Shown here piece by piece: positions 1-11,372 of a stretch of 64,000 bases of DNA (positions within the stretch are counted from its first letter, which is position 1; every line of letters begins with the position of its first letter). The DNA lies in the NCBI RefSeq assembly GCF_009734425.1, contig NZ_CP046455.1, positions 2,294,001-2,358,000 on the forward strand. The letters are read 5' to 3'. This DNA is from Corynebacterium occultum (GTDB lineage: Bacteria > Actinomycetota > Actinomycetes > Mycobacteriales > Mycobacteriaceae). The position numbers were made by a program, and so were the translations under genes. The notes under the pieces were generated by a model that was not told where the DNA came from, made no database searches, and saw nothing but the letters and a program-made list of their open reading frames with translations.

Positions 1-547
1 GCTCATCGATCATCTCCACGAAGGGCTGGATCTCCCGCCAGATGCGGACATACTCGCGCGGGTGGATCGGCACCCCGTCGATACCGATGCGCTCCGTCGC
101 CAGCTGCAGGTGCGGACTGGTGGTCCGACCGGTACGACGGTGGAAGGCGCGCAGCAGGGACTCGATCATCCGGACCGTGGAGGTCTTGCCGTTGGTGCCG
201 GCGACGTGGATGGCGGGGAAGGACTTCTCCGGGTTGCCGAGCAGATCCATCAGCATCTCGATCCGCTCCAGAGTCGGATCGATCTGGGTCTCCCCCCAAC
301 GGGTGTCCAGCTCCGCTTCAACGGCAGCCAGATCCGCCAGGTCCTGCGGGGTGACCTTCGCTGTGGCAGGCTTCTCCACCTCAGCATTGACGTCGATGGG
401 CAAGGAGAGTCCGGCCCCGTTCAGGGTGACATCACCCATCGAGACCTCCTCATCACTGTCCGCATCCTGGGCTGCGGCCAAGGCCTCAGCCAGCAGCTTC
501 TCCTCGTCATACTCCGGGGTGGGGTCTCCACCCTCCTTGGAACTCAT
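1..547 (-). CDS. folC: Folylpolyglutamate/dihydrofolate synthase, N-terminal part
   Basis: This gene adds glutamate to folates (and probably to dihydropteroate) in the cytosol. Only about 182 N-terminal residues are present, because the gene runs off the left edge. The ATP-binding P-loop HVAGTNGKTS lies near residues 114-123. It is followed by a stretch matching the Mur-ligase-like FolC fold (TSPHLQLATERIGIDG). Before the catalytic fold there is an acidic, low-complexity extension of about 75 residues. The ATG at 547 overlaps the valS stop by one base (TAATG), so the two genes are probably translationally coupled in one transcript. Identity is confident; only the length is unknown. Confidence 0.93.
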   Translation of the reverse strand, partial: MSSKEGGDPTPEYDEEKLLAEALAAAQDADSDEEVSMGDVTLNGAGLSLPIDVNAEVEKPATAKVTPQDLADLAAVEAELDTRWGETQIDPTLERIEMLMDLLGNPEKSFPAIHVAGTNGKTSTVRMIESLLRAFHRRTGRTTSPHLQLATERIGIDGVPIHPREYVRIWREIQPFVEMIDE

Positions 548-3270
548 TACTTAAGGTCCTCCAGGCGCTGGGTGATGCGTTCGACTTCCTCGCGGGCAAT
601 CTGCTGGCGGCTGCGGATCTTCTCCACGACCGCATCGGGAGCCTTCGACAGGAAGGCCTCATTGCCCAGCTTCTTAGCGGTGGTCTCCAGCTCCTTGTGT
701 GCCACCGCCAGGTCCTTCCCCAGGCGCTTGCGTTCCGCGGCGACATCCACGGTGCCGGAGGTGTCCAGGGCGACGGTGACCGTCGCCTGGGAAAGCCGCA
801 CCTCGATGGAGGCGGTGGCCTCAAAATCCTCGGGCGGGGTTTCCAGCTTGGCCAGGGAACGGATGAACCCCTCCTGCTCCCTCAGATCGGCTGCCGCGAA
901 GTCGACGGTCGCCGGAACCTTCTGGGAAGGCTTGACACCCTGGTCAGAGCGGAAACGACGGACCTCCGTGATCAGCTTCTCCGCATCCGCGATACGGCGG
1001 GCGGCCTGGGAATCCCGGGCAACACCATCATTGGTGTCCGCGGTGGTCGGCCAGGCGGAAATCACTATGGACTCACCATCGGTCAACGCCTTCCACAGCA
1101 CCTCAGTGACGAAAGGCATCGCCGGGTGCAGCAGACGAAGCACCGCATCCAGGACCCGGCCCAGCACCAGCTGGGTGTTGTGGCCCCGGGTGCGGGCGGC
1201 TTCATTAGCCTCGTCGAAGTCACGTGGGATCTGGGTCTTGGCGATCTCCAGGTACCAGTCGCAGAGTTCATTCCAGGCGAAGTGGTAGAGCTCCTCATTG
1301 GCCTTCGCGAACTGATAGTTGGCGAAATACTCATCAACCTCGCCACGGACCTCCTCCAGCCGGTCCAGGATCCAGCGGTCCGCGTCAGTCAGCTCCTCGC
1401 GGGCCGGCAGCTCACCGACCTCGGCACCGTTCATCAGCGCGAAGCGGGTGGCGTTGAAGAGCTTGGTGGCGAAGTTACGGGAACTCTGGGCGGAGTCCTC
1501 GCCGACCGGCAGGTCCACACCCGGGTTCGCGCCACGGGCCAGGGTGAAGCGCAGCGCATCGGCGCCGAAACGCCCCACCCAGTCCATCGGGTCAATGCCA
1601 TTGCCCAGGGACTTGGACATCTTACGGCCATGCTCATCACGGACCAGGCCGTGCAGGAAGAGATCCTTGAAGGGGACCTGCGGACGATCCTGCTGGCCCT
1701 CCCCGAGCAGCTCGGGGGTGATCTCGGCGGCGAAGGTACCGAACATCATCATCCGGGCAACCCAGAAGAAAAGGATGTCATAGGCGGTGACCAGCACGGA
1801 GGTGGGATAGAACTTCGCCAGCTCCGGGGTCTTGTCCGGCCATCCCATGGTGGAAAAGGGCCACAGCGCGGAGGAGAACCAGGTGTCCAGGACATCCGGG
1901 TCCTGGTGCCAGCCCTCACCGGTGGGCGGCTCCTCATCCGGGCCGACGCAGACAATCTCACCCTCAGGTCCGTACCAGATCGGGATGCGGTGACCCCACC
2001 ACAGCTGCCGGGAGATGGTCCAGTCGTGCATGTCATCGACCCAGTCGAAGTAGCGCGGCTCCAGCGACTTCGGGTGGACGGTGGTGTCACCCTCACGGAT
2101 CCCGTCACCGGCCATCTTCGCCAGGTGCTCGACCTTGACGAACCACTGCAGGGAAAGGCGCGGCTCAATGGGCTCCCCGGAACGCTCGGAGTGGCCGACG
2201 GAATGGAGGTAGGGGCGGACCTCCTTGACGATGCGACCCTGCTCAGCCAGTGCTTCCCGCACCTTGACCCGGGCCTCCTCACGGGAGAGCCCGTCGAACT
2301 CGGTGCCGGTGTCACAGATGTGTCCGGTGGTGTCCATGATGGTGGGCATGTCCAGGTTATGGCGCAGACCCATGGCGTAGTCATTGGGGTCATGGGCCGG
2401 GGTGATCTTCACCGCGCCGGAACCGAACTCCGGGTCGACATAGTCATCGGCGATGACCTGCAGGCTGAGATCATCCCGGAAGGGGTGCGGCAGGGTGGTG
2501 CCCACCAGGTCCTTGTAGCGCTCATCTTCGGGGTGGACGGCGATGGCGACATCACCGAGCATCGTCTCCACCCGGGTGGTGGCGACGACGATGTGCGGCT
2601 GATCATCCTGCATCGAGCCGTAGCGGAAGGACACCAGCTCACCCTCGACGTCCTTGTGGATCACCTCGATGTCCGAGACCGCGGTCTCGAGTACCGGGGA
2701 CCAGTTGACCAGGCGATTGGCCTGGTAGATCATGCCCCGGTCATAGAGCTGCTTGAAGATGGTCTGCACCGCACGGGAGAGTCCCTCATCCAGGGTGAAA
2801 CGCTCGCGGGACCAGTCGACGGAGTCACCGATGGCACGCATCTGATCTGCGATGGCGCCGCCGTACTCCTCCTTCCACTCCCAGACCTTGGCTATGAAAT
2901 CCTCGCGGGAGTAATCCCAGCGGGACTTACCCTCGGTCTCCTTGAGCATCTCCTCGACCTTGGTCTGGGTCGCGATGCCGGCATGATCCATACCCGGCAG
3001 CCAGAGAACCTCATAGCCCTGCATCCGCTTGATGCGGGCCAGCCCATCCATCAGGGTGTGGTCGAGCGCATGGCCCATGTGCAGCTGGCCAGTGACGTTC
3101 GGTGGTGGCAACACGATGGAGAAGGCAGGCTTTTCGCTGGCCGGATCGGCGGTGAAATAACCGGCATCGACCCAACCCTGGTAAAGCTCGGCCTCCACGG
3201 CCTGCGGATCCCAGGAATTAGGCAGCTTATCTGCGCGGTTAACGGTCTTTGCCTCGTTCTTCTCAGTCAC
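547..3270 (-). CDS. valS: Valyl-tRNA synthetase
   Basis: Class I aminoacyl-tRNA synthetase that charges tRNA-Val in the cytosol. The HIGH-type motif appears as HMGH near residues 64-67, within [19 protein letters not shown]. The KMSKS motif is intact ([15 protein letters not shown]) in the second half, and a C-terminal Arg/Lys-rich coiled-coil arm follows. At about 907 residues it is the usual size. I place the start at GTG 3270, because a -10-like TAAGAT at 3278-3283 lies exactly 7 bases upstream and no ribosome binding site is visible. An in-frame ATG at 3279 is the alternative and would give 910 residues. folC follows with a TAATG overlap. Confidence 0.96.
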   Translation of the reverse strand: MTEKNEAKTVNRADKLPNSWDPQAVEAELYQGWVDAGYFTADPASEKPAFSIVLPPPNVTGQLHMGHALDHTLMDGLARIKRMQGYEVLWLPGMDHAGIATQTKVEEMLKETEGKSRWDYSREDFIAKVWEWKEEYGGAIADQMRAIGDSVDWSRERFTLDEGLSRAVQTIFKQLYDRGMIYQANRLVNWSPVLETAVSDIEVIHKDVEGELVSFRYGSMQDDQPHIVVATTRVETMLGDVAIAVHPEDERYKDLVGTTLPHPFRDDLSLQVIADDYVDPEFGSGAVKITPAHDPNDYAMGLRHNLDMPTIMDTTGHICDTGTEFDGLSREEARVKVREALAEQGRIVKEVRPYLHSVGHSERSGEPIEPRLSLQWFVKVEHLAKMAGDGIREGDTTVHPKSLEPRYFDWVDDMHDWTISRQLWWGHRIPIWYGPEGEIVCVGPDEEPPTGEGWHQDPDVLDTWFSSALWPFSTMGWPDKTPELAKFYPTSVLVTAYDILFFWVARMMMFGTFAAEITPELLGEGQQDRPQVPFKDLFLHGLVRDEHGRKMSKSLGNGIDPMDWVGRFGADALRFTLARGANPGVDLPVGEDSAQSSRNFATKLFNATRFALMNGAEVGELPAREELTDADRWILDRLEEVRGEVDEYFANYQFAKANEELYHFAWNELCDWYLEIAKTQIPRDFDEANEAARTRGHNTQLVLGRVLDAVLRLLHPAMPFVTEVLWKALTDGESIVISAWPTTADTNDGVARDSQAARRIADAEKLITEVRRFRSDQGVKPSQKVPATVDFAAADLREQEGFIRSLAKLETPPEDFEATASIEVRLSQATVTVALDTSGTVDVAAERKRLGKDLAVAHKELETTAKKLGNEAFLSKAPDAVVEKIRSRQQIAREEVERITQRLEDLK

Positions 3271-3277
3271 GTCGACC

Positions 3278-3283
3278 ATCTTA
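3278..3283 (-). promoter_or_regulatory. Putative -10 box of a leaderless valS transcript
   Basis: TAAGAT on the minus strand, followed by a 7-base spacer and GTG. This spacing would put the transcription start at the start codon. It is inferred from sequence only and it decides the valS start. Confidence 0.45.
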
Positions 3284-3346
3284 GCCAGTCCCCGGCCAAC
3301 CCCTTGCTTCAGGGGATTATGCCGGGTGTCGCAGACTCCCCGACGG

Positions 3347-4876
3347 TCAGGCCCGAACCGCACCCGATCTGAGGGAGACCGTGCTCTCCACGACCACCGG
3401 GGTGCCGGAATCATCGAGGAACTCAATGCGGATGGAGGTGATGCCATCCGGATCCACTGTGACGGTTTCGGTGACCATCGGGCCGTTCTGTCGGCGTTCC
3501 ACCGGAACCTGCGAAAGATCCGCATTATTCTGCAGGGAGGGGTCGAAGGGCACCAGTATCTCCGCGATCAGGCTGAGATCACCGGGGTGCTCCGAACCGG
3601 TGTCATCTGCGGAGTACTCCACGAAGCGGAACCAGCCGACGTTGTGGGCCGCCTGATAGCTACGGGTGACGCGGATGAACCCATCCTCACCGGGGTCGGT
3701 GTCCGGGGCGACCAGGGCATCGAAGCTGACGGATTTGCCGGCATCGAGCTCACGGAAGACACCGATGCCCCGGGCCAGACGGTCCCGCAGGTGGTAACCG
3801 GACTCCGGGTCGGCGGCAATGGCCAGACCCACGGCGGTGGAGGCCCCCGGGAAAGGGGAACGGTGCACGCGACGGCCGAAACGTTCCCGCAGCAGACGCG
3901 GCACCAGCGGCAGGCTGGAGGCACCGCCGACCAGGTAGACCCCGGCGATGTCGGTGTCCTTGAGGCCCTGCTCCGCATCCCGACCGATCAGCGGTTCCAT
4001 TGCCGCGAGGGTGCGCTCCACCAGCGGAGTGACCTTCTCGTAGTAGTCGGCGACCGGAATCACGACATCCTTGTCCCCCAGTTCCAGGACCAGACGGCGA
4101 GACTGCGGCACCAGGTTCTCCTTGGCGGACCGCGCCTCATCCACCAGGCGGCCGCGTGCCCGGTTGCCGAAGGCATCCAGACTGTGACCGGAGGTCTCCA
4201 GCGCGAAGTCAGCCAAGACCTCGTCGAAGTCATCGCCCCCGAGACGGCTGACGCCGAGAGAGGTCAGGACCTCGTGCTCGTGACCGTCGATACGCACCAG
4301 GGTGACATCGAAGGTGCCGCCGCCGAGGTCATAGACGATGACACTGCTGCGCCGTGAGTTCAGGGTGGTGGGATGACGGTGGGTGTATTCAAAGGCCGCG
4401 GCGCTGGGCTCATTGACCAGGCCGAGCACCGTGGCGCCGGCACGGCGGAAAGCATCGAGTGTGAGAAGACGCTGGGCACTATGGGAGTTCGCGGGCACAC
4501 CGAGCGCCACCTCAATGGCGGAATCATCACCGATCTGACGCTGATGATGGCGGAGCCGGTCAATGACATAGGTGGCGAAGGTCTCCAACACCTCCCCGAG
4601 GGGGCGGTGGCTCTCCCCGAGCCGGACCGGGGTGGCGGCGGTGACTTCCTCGGCCGCCATCAGTCTCTTGAAGGATCGGATAAACGTGGGGTTGTCCTCC
4701 CCAAGTTCCACGGCCTCCCAGCCGGCGACCAGACGATCCCCGTCCAGGGCCACGACGGAAGGGATGTACTCCTGGGCATCGCCCAGCGTATCCTCCACCC
4801 CCATCACCGGATAGTTTCCGCGATCCACCACCGCTGCGGTGGTCCTTGTGGTGCCGAAATCAATCCCAAAACGCAT
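3347..4876 (-). CDS. Hsp70/DnaK-family ATPase (non-canonical, short C-terminus)
   Basis: A 509-residue actin-fold chaperone-like ATPase. The phosphate-1 loop DFGTTRTTA is at residues 6-14, DLGGGTFD (phosphate-2) at 183-190, and the adenosine motif [12 protein letters not shown] near 315-325. [10 protein letters not shown], typical of Hsp70, is at about 155-164. Canonical DnaK is over 600 residues. Here the region after the nucleotide-binding domain is only about 150 residues, beta-rich in appearance, with no obvious substrate-binding lid, so it is not the housekeeping DnaK. The ATG at 4876 follows a -10-like TAGGGT by 7 bases, suggesting a leaderless mRNA. Its client or partner cannot be read from the sequence. 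Confidence 0.88.
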   Translation of the reverse strand: MRFGIDFGTTRTTAAVVDRGNYPVMGVEDTLGDAQEYIPSVVALDGDRLVAGWEAVELGEDNPTFIRSFKRLMAAEEVTAATPVRLGESHRPLGEVLETFATYVIDRLRHHQRQIGDDSAIEVALGVPANSHSAQRLLTLDAFRRAGATVLGLVNEPSAAAFEYTHRHPTTLNSRRSSVIVYDLGGGTFDVTLVRIDGHEHEVLTSLGVSRLGGDDFDEVLADFALETSGHSLDAFGNRARGRLVDEARSAKENLVPQSRRLVLELGDKDVVIPVADYYEKVTPLVERTLAAMEPLIGRDAEQGLKDTDIAGVYLVGGASSLPLVPRLLRERFGRRVHRSPFPGASTAVGLAIAADPESGYHLRDRLARGIGVFRELDAGKSVSFDALVAPDTDPGEDGFIRVTRSYQAAHNVGWFRFVEYSADDTGSEHPGDLSLIAEILVPFDPSLQNNADLSQVPVERRQNGPMVTETVTVDPDGITSIRIEFLDDSGTPVVVESTVSLRSGAVRA

Positions 4877-4883
4877 GCCGTTG

Positions 4884-4889
4884 ACCCTA
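4884..4889 (-). promoter_or_regulatory. Putative -10 box, leaderless Hsp70-like gene
   Basis: TAGGGT on the minus strand, 7 bases before the ATG at 4876, with no Shine-Dalgarno sequence between them. Confidence 0.4.
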
Positions 4890-4948
4890 GCACTGTTCAG
4901 ATCACAAAACCTGGTGAAATCCTGGTGAAAAAGCACTTCAACAGCACC

Positions 4949-4972
4949 CTTCGGGGCGGCCACCCCCGAAGC
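4949..4972 (-). terminator. Hairpin downstream of mdh
   Basis: An 8-bp inverted repeat (CTTCGGGG / CCCCGAAG) in the mdh to Hsp70 gap. There is no strong U-tract directly after it, so it is only a probable terminator or attenuating hairpin. Confidence 0.4.
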
Positions 4973-5054
4973 CCGCAAACCCCGGCGAAGGGGCCGGAAC
5001 AATGCTATTCGCGGATTTCACCGGGGGAACATTCACCCCCGGGAAGTTGTACGC

Positions 5055-6421
<1,367 letters not shown>

Positions 6422-7174
6422 ATGAACATCGACGGTCCCATCAACTCCACCGGAGAAGATGCCTCGGGAATCGCCGATGACGCAGTGACCCCAGAGCACG
6501 TCATCGAGGTTGCGCTGGGCATGTTCTCCCAGAACGGTTTCAATGAAACCCGGCTGGAGCAGATCGCCAAGAACTCAGGCATGTCCAAGCGGATGATTCA
6601 CTACCACTTCGGCGATAAGCTTGGGCTCTACCACCGCGCCCTGGCTGAGGCCATCCACCGTCTCCACCCGGAGGCCGAGGAAATGGAACTGGATTCCACC
6701 GTTCCGGTCGCAGGGGTACGCAAGGTCGTTGATGCGATCCACCGCCGGTATCTGGCACACCCGGAGGCGGTGCAGCTCTTCGTCCAGGAAAACCTGCACC
6801 CTCACGCTGACTTCAGCGAGATCCCGCCGATGAATAATGACGCCTCGATCACCTTGCACCTGGACAAGCTGCTGATGCTCGGCCAAGATGCCGGAGCCTT
6901 CCGCCCCGGTATCGCCGCGGAGGATATCTTCACCCTGATCTCCGCACTCTCCTGCTACCCCACCACCCACAGTCCCGGCTTTGACCATTCCTTCGGGGTG
7001 GATCTGAGCTCCGAGGAGAACCGAGAGGGGCTGCACAGCATGGTGGTGGACACGGTGCTGGCTTTCCTGACCTCGAATATCCCCCATAGTGGCCGGGATT
7101 CCTACCTCACGGCGCAGCCGCTGAGCGATTCCACCAGCAGCAGTGCCCAGGGGATCTACGCCGACGAGGATTAA
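6422..7174 (+). CDS. TetR-family transcriptional regulator
   Basis: 250 residues. The N-terminal helix-turn-helix lies at about residues 24-70 (EVALGMFSQNGFNETRLEQI, then SKRMIHYHFGDKLGLYHRAL), the canonical TetR pattern with YHFGDK after the recognition helix. The C-terminal ligand/dimerisation part is unassigned. ATG 6422 is chosen because AGAGAGAG lies 7-14 bases upstream. The gene is divergent from mdh and just before the convergent clpX. In C. glutamicum, as I recall it, a TetR gene also sits beside mdh near the vanillate and pca genes, so it may regulate aromatic or central metabolism. That is inference; the ligand is unknown. Confidence 0.85.
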   Translation: MNIDGPINSTGEDASGIADDAVTPEHVIEVALGMFSQNGFNETRLEQIAKNSGMSKRMIHYHFGDKLGLYHRALAEAIHRLHPEAEEMELDSTVPVAGVRKVVDAIHRRYLAHPEAVQLFVQENLHPHADFSEIPPMNNDASITLHLDKLLMLGQDAGAFRPGIAAEDIFTLISALSCYPTTHSPGFDHSFGVDLSSEENREGLHSMVVDTVLAFLTSNIPHSGRDSYLTAQPLSDSTSSSAQGIYADED

Positions 7175-7385
7175 AGGAAGAATCCGCTTTAGGACGCCCC
7201 TCCCCCGCACTTCTCCCCAGGGGTGACGCCGACCTTGGGATGAAACCCTGGATTCCCCGGCGGCGCCCACAGTGGGATTGCGTCCCGGCTTTCCACGAAG
7301 AACAAGGTGCTATCTTGGGCGCAGGGGAATGGTTGAGGAAAATCATTCCCGGTTTAAGGGAGATGAGCCAGCCGAATACGAGAAA

Positions 7386-7429
7386 GGCCGTCTCCGGCAG
7401 GGTCTTTCATCACCCTGCCAGAAACGGCC
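7386..7429 (-). terminator. clpX terminator hairpin
   Basis: GGCCGT and GGCAGGGT arms pair with ACCCTGCC and ACGGCC around a short loop. On the minus strand the stem is followed by TTTCT, immediately downstream of clpX. Confidence 0.7.
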
Positions 7430-7457
7430 CTATCCACTGCCCGAGGATCAACCTTTC

Positions 7458-8732
7458 CTAGGCGGTCTTCTCCGCGGAGGCATCCAATCCGAGCTCCGGT
7501 TCCGCTTCACCACGGACCACGGCCTCGGTGATGTTTACCCGGGAGACGTCCTCCCGGTCCGGGATGTCGTACATGATCGGAACGAGCAGTTCCTCCATGA
7601 TGGCGCGCAGGCCGCGGGCACCGGTGCCCCGTTCCAGGGCAAGCTCGGCGATCTCCGCCAGGGCCTCGGTCTCGAAGTGCAGCTCCACCTCATCCATCTC
7701 AAAGAGACGCTGGTACTGCCGGACCAGGGAGTTGCGGGGTTCGGTGAGCACCCTGATCAGGGATTCGCGGTCCAGGTTCTCCACGGTGGCAACCACCGGA
7801 AGACGGCCGATAAACTCCGGGATCAGGCCGAATTTCACCAGGTCACCGGGGCGGACCTTGGCGAAGATGTCCTGATCCTTCAGCTCGGCCGCGGACTGGA
7901 TCTCTGAGCCGAAACCGAGCCCCTTCTTACCCACCCGGTCCTGGATGACCTTCTCCAGGCCGGAGAAGGCACCGGCGACGATGAAGAGGACGTTGGTGGT
8001 GTCGAGCTGGATGAACTCCTGGTTGGGGTGCTTGCGACCACCCTGCGGCGGGATGGAGGCGGTGGTGCCCTCCAGGATCTTCAGCAATGCCTGCTGTACA
8101 CCCTCACCGGAGACATCCCGGGTGATGGAGGGGTTCTCCGACTTCCGGGAGATCTTGTCGACTTCGTCGATGTAGATGATGCCGCGCTGTGCCTTGGCCA
8201 CATCGAAATCAGCGGCCTGCAGCAGCTTGAGGAGGATATTCTCCACGTCCTCACCGACATAACCGGCTTCGGTCAGCGAGGTGGCGTCAGCGATGGCGAA
8301 GGGGACGTCCAGTAGGCGGGCCAGGGTCTGCGCCAGATAGGTCTTGCCGGAGCCGGTGGGCCCCAGCAGGAGGATATTGGACTTGGCGAGCTCAATCTCA
8401 TCATCGCGGTGCTTGAGTGACTTCTGTTCATCACTGCGGATCCGCTTGTAATGGTTGTAGACGGCGACGGAGAGGATGCGCTTGGCATCATCCTGGCCGA
8501 TGACGTACTTATCCAGGAAAGCGGAGATCTCGGAGGGCCGGGGGAGGGTGTTCTCCTCCGTGTTCTCCTTGGCCTGAGCGCCGATCTCCTCCTCGATGAT
8601 TTCATTGCAGATCTCAATGCATTCATCGCAGATATATACGCCACCGCCGGCGATCAGCTTTTTAACCTGCTTCTGGCTCTTTCCGCAGAAGGAGCACTTG
8701 AGCAGGTCCGCGCTTTCTTGCATTCGTGCCAT
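7458..8732 (-). CDS. clpX: ATP-dependent Clp protease ATP-binding subunit ClpX
   Basis: Hexameric AAA+ unfoldase that feeds substrates to ClpP1P2 (encoded at 36-37 kb). 424 residues. The N-terminal zinc-binding domain has Cys13, Cys16, Cys35 and Cys38. Walker [10 protein letters not shown] is near residue 120, and Walker [11 protein letters not shown] with the sensor segments follows. The IGF-type loop region for ClpP docking appears as [11 protein letters not shown] 8732 (MARMQES) fits the ClpX family start; the frame remains open upstream but is not conserved-looking. Separate from the clpP genes, as usual in actinobacteria. Confidence 0.97.
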   Translation of the reverse strand: MARMQESADLLKCSFCGKSQKQVKKLIAGGGVYICDECIEICNEIIEEEIGAQAKENTEENTLPRPSEISAFLDKYVIGQDDAKRILSVAVYNHYKRIRSDEQKSLKHRDDEIELAKSNILLLGPTGSGKTYLAQTLARLLDVPFAIADATSLTEAGYVGEDVENILLKLLQAADFDVAKAQRGIIYIDEVDKISRKSENPSITRDVSGEGVQQALLKILEGTTASIPPQGGRKHPNQEFIQLDTTNVLFIVAGAFSGLEKVIQDRVGKKGLGFGSEIQSAAELKDQDIFAKVRPGDLVKFGLIPEFIGRLPVVATVENLDRESLIRVLTEPRNSLVRQYQRLFEMDEVELHFETEALAEIAELALERGTGARGLRAIMEELLVPIMYDIPDREDVSRVNITEAVVRGEAEPELGLDASAEKTA

Positions 8733-9051
8733 AAAAGAAATCGTTCTCGCTTCGAAGTTGAGGTCGTGCGGCAGTACAAAGGACTGTTCTCCCACTCTAA
8801 TCACGTCGTCAAGATCCGGCGAGATTGCCCCTTTCAGCCTGCAGTGAGCTGGTGGTTCCAGGCCGGACCCGGATTCAGCGGGAAAGTTTCGCTCCTTGAA
8901 TCATAACCCCGGGGGCGCACCAGGTATTCCCACCCCGAGAATCCGGGGCGAGGACTGAGGGCGCCCCGAGTACGGGGGGGGGGCGTCGCAAAGCAGTGAG
9001 GGAGGACACCTCCTTGAAGGTGTCCTCCCCTACTAACAGATACAGGTGGTA
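8733..9051. other. clpX promoter / pcaJ downstream region
   Basis: 319 bases without a gene. It contains a run of ten G at 8974-8983 and a strong hairpin at 9001-9028. No ClgR-type box was found here by eye. Confidence 0.5.
9001..9028 (-). terminator. Terminator hairpin after pcaIJ
   Basis: An 11-bp perfect inverted repeat (GGAGGACACCT / AGGTGTCCTCC) with a 6-base loop, directly downstream of pcaJ. There is no long U-tract. Confidence 0.6.
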
Positions 9052-9702
9052 CTACTCCTGCACACCCTCACCGAGCTTGAAGTCCGCTTCGGTGATCTCG
9101 CGCAGTTCTGCGACGGTGACGCCATCGGCGCACTCCACCAGGGTCAGGCCCTCATGCGGGTCGACGTCGAAGACGGCGTGGGTGGTCACGATCATGTCCA
9201 CACACTTGGCACCGGTCAGGGGGAGACGACAGGTCTCGAGGATCTTCGGTGCCCCCTTCTTGGTGACGTGATCAGTCATCGCGATGATCTTGGAGGCACC
9301 GTGAACCAGGTCCATGGCACCGCCCATGCCCTTGACCAGCTTGCCGGGGATCATCCAGTTCGCCAGGTCACCGTACTGGGAGACCTCCATGACGCCGAGG
9401 ACGGCGACGTCCACGGACTTGGAGCGAATCATGGCGAAGGAGTCCGAGGAGCTGAAGTAGGAGGCGCCGGGACTGACCGTGATGGTCTCCTTGCCGGCGT
9501 TGATCAGCTCCGGATCGAGCTCTTCCTCGGTCGGGTAGGGTCCGACTCCGAGAACGCCGTTCTCGGAGTGGAGGATGACCTCCAGGCCCTCGGGCAGGTA
9601 ACCCGGGATCAGGGTCGGCATGCCGATGCCGAGGTTGACGTACTGTCCGTCTTCCAGTTCCTGCGCGACCCGCGCAGCCATCTGGTTGTGGTCCCAAGTC
9701 AT
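9052..9702 (-). CDS. pcaJ: 3-oxoadipate CoA-transferase, beta subunit
   Basis: With PcaI it transfers CoA from succinyl-CoA to 3-oxoadipate, the step before thiolysis in the beta-ketoadipate pathway. 216 residues, the usual size of a CoA-transferase B subunit. It has [11 protein letters not shown] near the N-terminus and the catalytic glutamate motif [11 protein letters not shown]. The ATG at 9702 overlaps the pcaI stop by one base (TAATG), so pcaI-pcaJ are coupled. A hairpin terminator follows. An equivalent succinyl-CoA:acetoacetate transferase is the main alternative, but adjacency to pcaR and pcaF supports the pca role. Confidence 0.93.
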   Translation of the reverse strand: MTWDHNQMAARVAQELEDGQYVNLGIGMPTLIPGYLPEGLEVILHSENGVLGVGPYPTEEELDPELINAGKETITVSPGASYFSSSDSFAMIRSKSVDVAVLGVMEVSQYGDLANWMIPGKLVKGMGGAMDLVHGASKIIAMTDHVTKKGAPKILETCRLPLTGAKCVDMIVTTHAVFDVDPHEGLTLVECADGVTVAELREITEADFKLGEGVQE

Positions 9703-10445
9703 TAGTTAGACACCGTCCTATTCTCGATACCGGTTTCCTGCGGGCCGACGTGCACCACACGGTGGACGTAGATGCCGGGCAGGTGAACCTCATCCGGGTC
9801 CAGCTCATCAACGATGTGCTCTGCCTGGACGATGGTGACCTTGCCGCTCATGGCGGCGTCAGGGTTGAAGTTGCGGGCGGTCTTGTAGAAGACCAGGTTG
9901 CCGAAGCGGTCAGCCTTGTGAGCGTGAACCAGGGCGAAGTCGGCACGGATGCCTTCCTCGAGGACGTAGAGCTGACCGTTGAACTCACGGGTCTCCTTGG
10001 GCTCGGAGTAGATGGCCACCGAGCCGTCCGTGTTGTAGCGCTGCGGCAGTCCGCCCTCAGCGACCTGGGTGCCCACACCGGCGGTGGTGAAGAAGGCCGG
10101 GATACCGGCACCGCCAGCGCGCATGCGCTCCGCGAGGGTACCCTGCGGGGTGAACTCAACAGTCAGCTCGCCCTCCAGGTAACGGCGGGCGTACTCCTTG
10201 TTGGAACCGATGTAGGAGCCGATGGTCCTGGTGATGCGACCATCTTCCAGCAGCAGTCCGAGGCCCTGGCCGTCGGTACCGCAGTTGTTGGAGATGATCG
10301 TCAGGTCACTGGCACCTTGGGCGCGAAGGGCGTTGATGAGCAGCGTGGGAATGCCGACGAGGCCGAAACCACCGACGGCGATTGACGCGCCATCGTGGAT
10401 GTCGGCCACCGCCGCATCAATTGAGGAAAACGTCTTGTCAATCAT
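9702..10445 (-). CDS. pcaI: 3-oxoadipate CoA-transferase, alpha subunit
   Basis: Partner of PcaJ in 3-oxoadipyl-CoA formation. 247 residues. [16 protein letters not shown] near residues 25-40 is the glycine-rich CoA-transferase A-subunit signature. ATG 10445 ([13 protein letters not shown]) is chosen as the family-like start. The gene is divergent from pcaR across about 120 bases, which contain a 15-bp palindrome (10485-10499). Expression is therefore probably controlled by PcaR binding there. Confidence 0.93.
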   Translation of the reverse strand: MIDKTFSSIDAAVADIHDGASIAVGGFGLVGIPTLLINALRAQGASDLTIISNNCGTDGQGLGLLLEDGRITRTIGSYIGSNKEYARRYLEGELTVEFTPQGTLAERMRAGGAGIPAFFTTAGVGTQVAEGGLPQRYNTDGSVAIYSEPKETREFNGQLYVLEEGIRADFALVHAHKADRFGNLVFYKTARNFNPDAAMSGKVTIVQAEHIVDELDPDEVHLPGIYVHRVVHVGPQETGIENRTVSN

Positions 10446-10484
10446 GACACTCACTGTACACTGACGTTCACGGGATGCACAAGG

Positions 10485-10499
10485 GTTCGCAAAGCGAAC
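10485..10499. promoter_or_regulatory. PcaR-type operator between pcaI and pcaR
   Basis: A perfect palindrome, GTTCGC-AAA-GCGAAC, in the divergent pcaI/pcaR gap. An 11-of-12 copy of the half-sites with the same spacing occurs upstream of pcaH at 22820-22834. Assignment to the adjacent IclR-family PcaR is inference from position and recurrence. Confidence 0.65.
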
Positions 10500-10565
10500 A
10501 TAATTTGTTAACGTTGGGCCTGCTCTTGAAAACACCCCGCAACCCAGACCTGAAAGGAGCGTCTC

Positions 10566-11342
10566 TTGACGACGCCTGAGCCCCCCAGGGTCCAATCACT
10601 GGTCAGAGGCTTATCGGTAATCAGGACATTCGATGCCGACCGCCCCCGGCAGACCCTGGCGCAGGTGGCGGAAGCCACCGGACTCGCCAGGGCCACCGCC
10701 CGCCGTTTCCTGCACACCCTCGTCGGTGTCGGTTATGCCGACACCGACGGGAATGAATTCTGGTTAACCCCGAAAGTGCTGGAACTGGGCTACAGCTACA
10801 TGTCCGGTCTTGGATTACCCTCCATCGCCCAGCCCCGTCTGGAGGAGCTCTCCCGCACCCTGGACGAGTCTTCCTCCATGTCGGTGTTGGATGGTGATGA
10901 GGTGGTCTACGTCAACCGGGTTCCGGTGCGCCGGATCATGACCGTCTCGATCACCATCGGCACCCGCTTCCCGGCCTATTCCACCTCGATGGGCCGTGTC
11001 ATGCTGGCCGATCTGCCGGAAGATGAGCTCAGTGCGTACTTCGCACGCGCCCAGCTCGTCTCCCTGACTCCCGCAGCCCTGGACACTGAGCCGGAGTTGC
11101 GGGCGGAACTGGCCAAGGTCCGCACCCAGGGCTGGTGCATAGTGGATCAGGAGCTGGAACCGGGACTGCGTTCCCTGGCCGCCCCGATCCACTCCCCTGA
11201 TGGCCGCGTTGTCGCTGCGATCAACATCTCCACTCAGTCTGCGGTGCACAACCTCGATGAGCTGCACCAACGTTTTTTGCCCGTACTCACTGAAACGGCC
11301 CGCCAGATCTCCACTGACCTGGCAGCCACCGAACTCTTCTAG
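10566..11342 (+). CDS. pcaR: IclR-family regulator of the beta-ketoadipate pathway
   Basis: 258 residues. The N-terminal winged helix (residues about 11-70: SLVRGLSVIRTF, TLAQVAEATGLARATARRFL) and the C-terminal IclR effector domain (SMSVLDGDEVVYVNRV, AYSTSMGRVMLA) match the PcaR/PcaU/PobR subgroup. Start is TTG 10566, preceded by AAAGGAG 6 bases upstream. It reads into pcaF after 30 bases and is divergent from pcaIJ, so it probably controls both units through the palindrome at 10485-10499. The inducer is probably a pathway intermediate such as 3-oxoadipate, by analogy with the family. Confidence 0.92.
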   Translation: MTTPEPPRVQSLVRGLSVIRTFDADRPRQTLAQVAEATGLARATARRFLHTLVGVGYADTDGNEFWLTPKVLELGYSYMSGLGLPSIAQPRLEELSRTLDESSSMSVLDGDEVVYVNRVPVRRIMTVSITIGTRFPAYSTSMGRVMLADLPEDELSAYFARAQLVSLTPAALDTEPELRAELAKVRTQGWCIVDQELEPGLRSLAAPIHSPDGRVVAAINISTQSAVHNLDELHQRFLPVLTETARQISTDLAATELF

Positions 11343-11372
11343 CCCAGCTAGTAAAAGGAAGGCATTACTGCA

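Noticed and set aside
697..3372. Very long open frame on the plus strand opposite valS (891 codons); similar long ones opposite pcaF/pcaD (10815-13364, minus) and pepN (43705-46347, minus).
   Set aside because: These are antisense shadows created by high GC codon bias. They lack start signals and protein-like motifs, and the opposite strand encodes certain genes.
8974..8983. Run of ten G in the clpX/pcaJ gap as a phase-variable tract.
   Set aside because: It lies between a terminator and a distant promoter, not in a gene or between -35 and -10 boxes. It could also be a sequencing artefact.
10485..10499. Possible ClgR box between pcaI and pcaR.
   Set aside because: It has the GTTCGC/GCGAAC arms but a 3-base centre. 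The ClgR motif needs CGC-N5-GCG spacing, as found before clpP1. It was assigned to PcaR instead.
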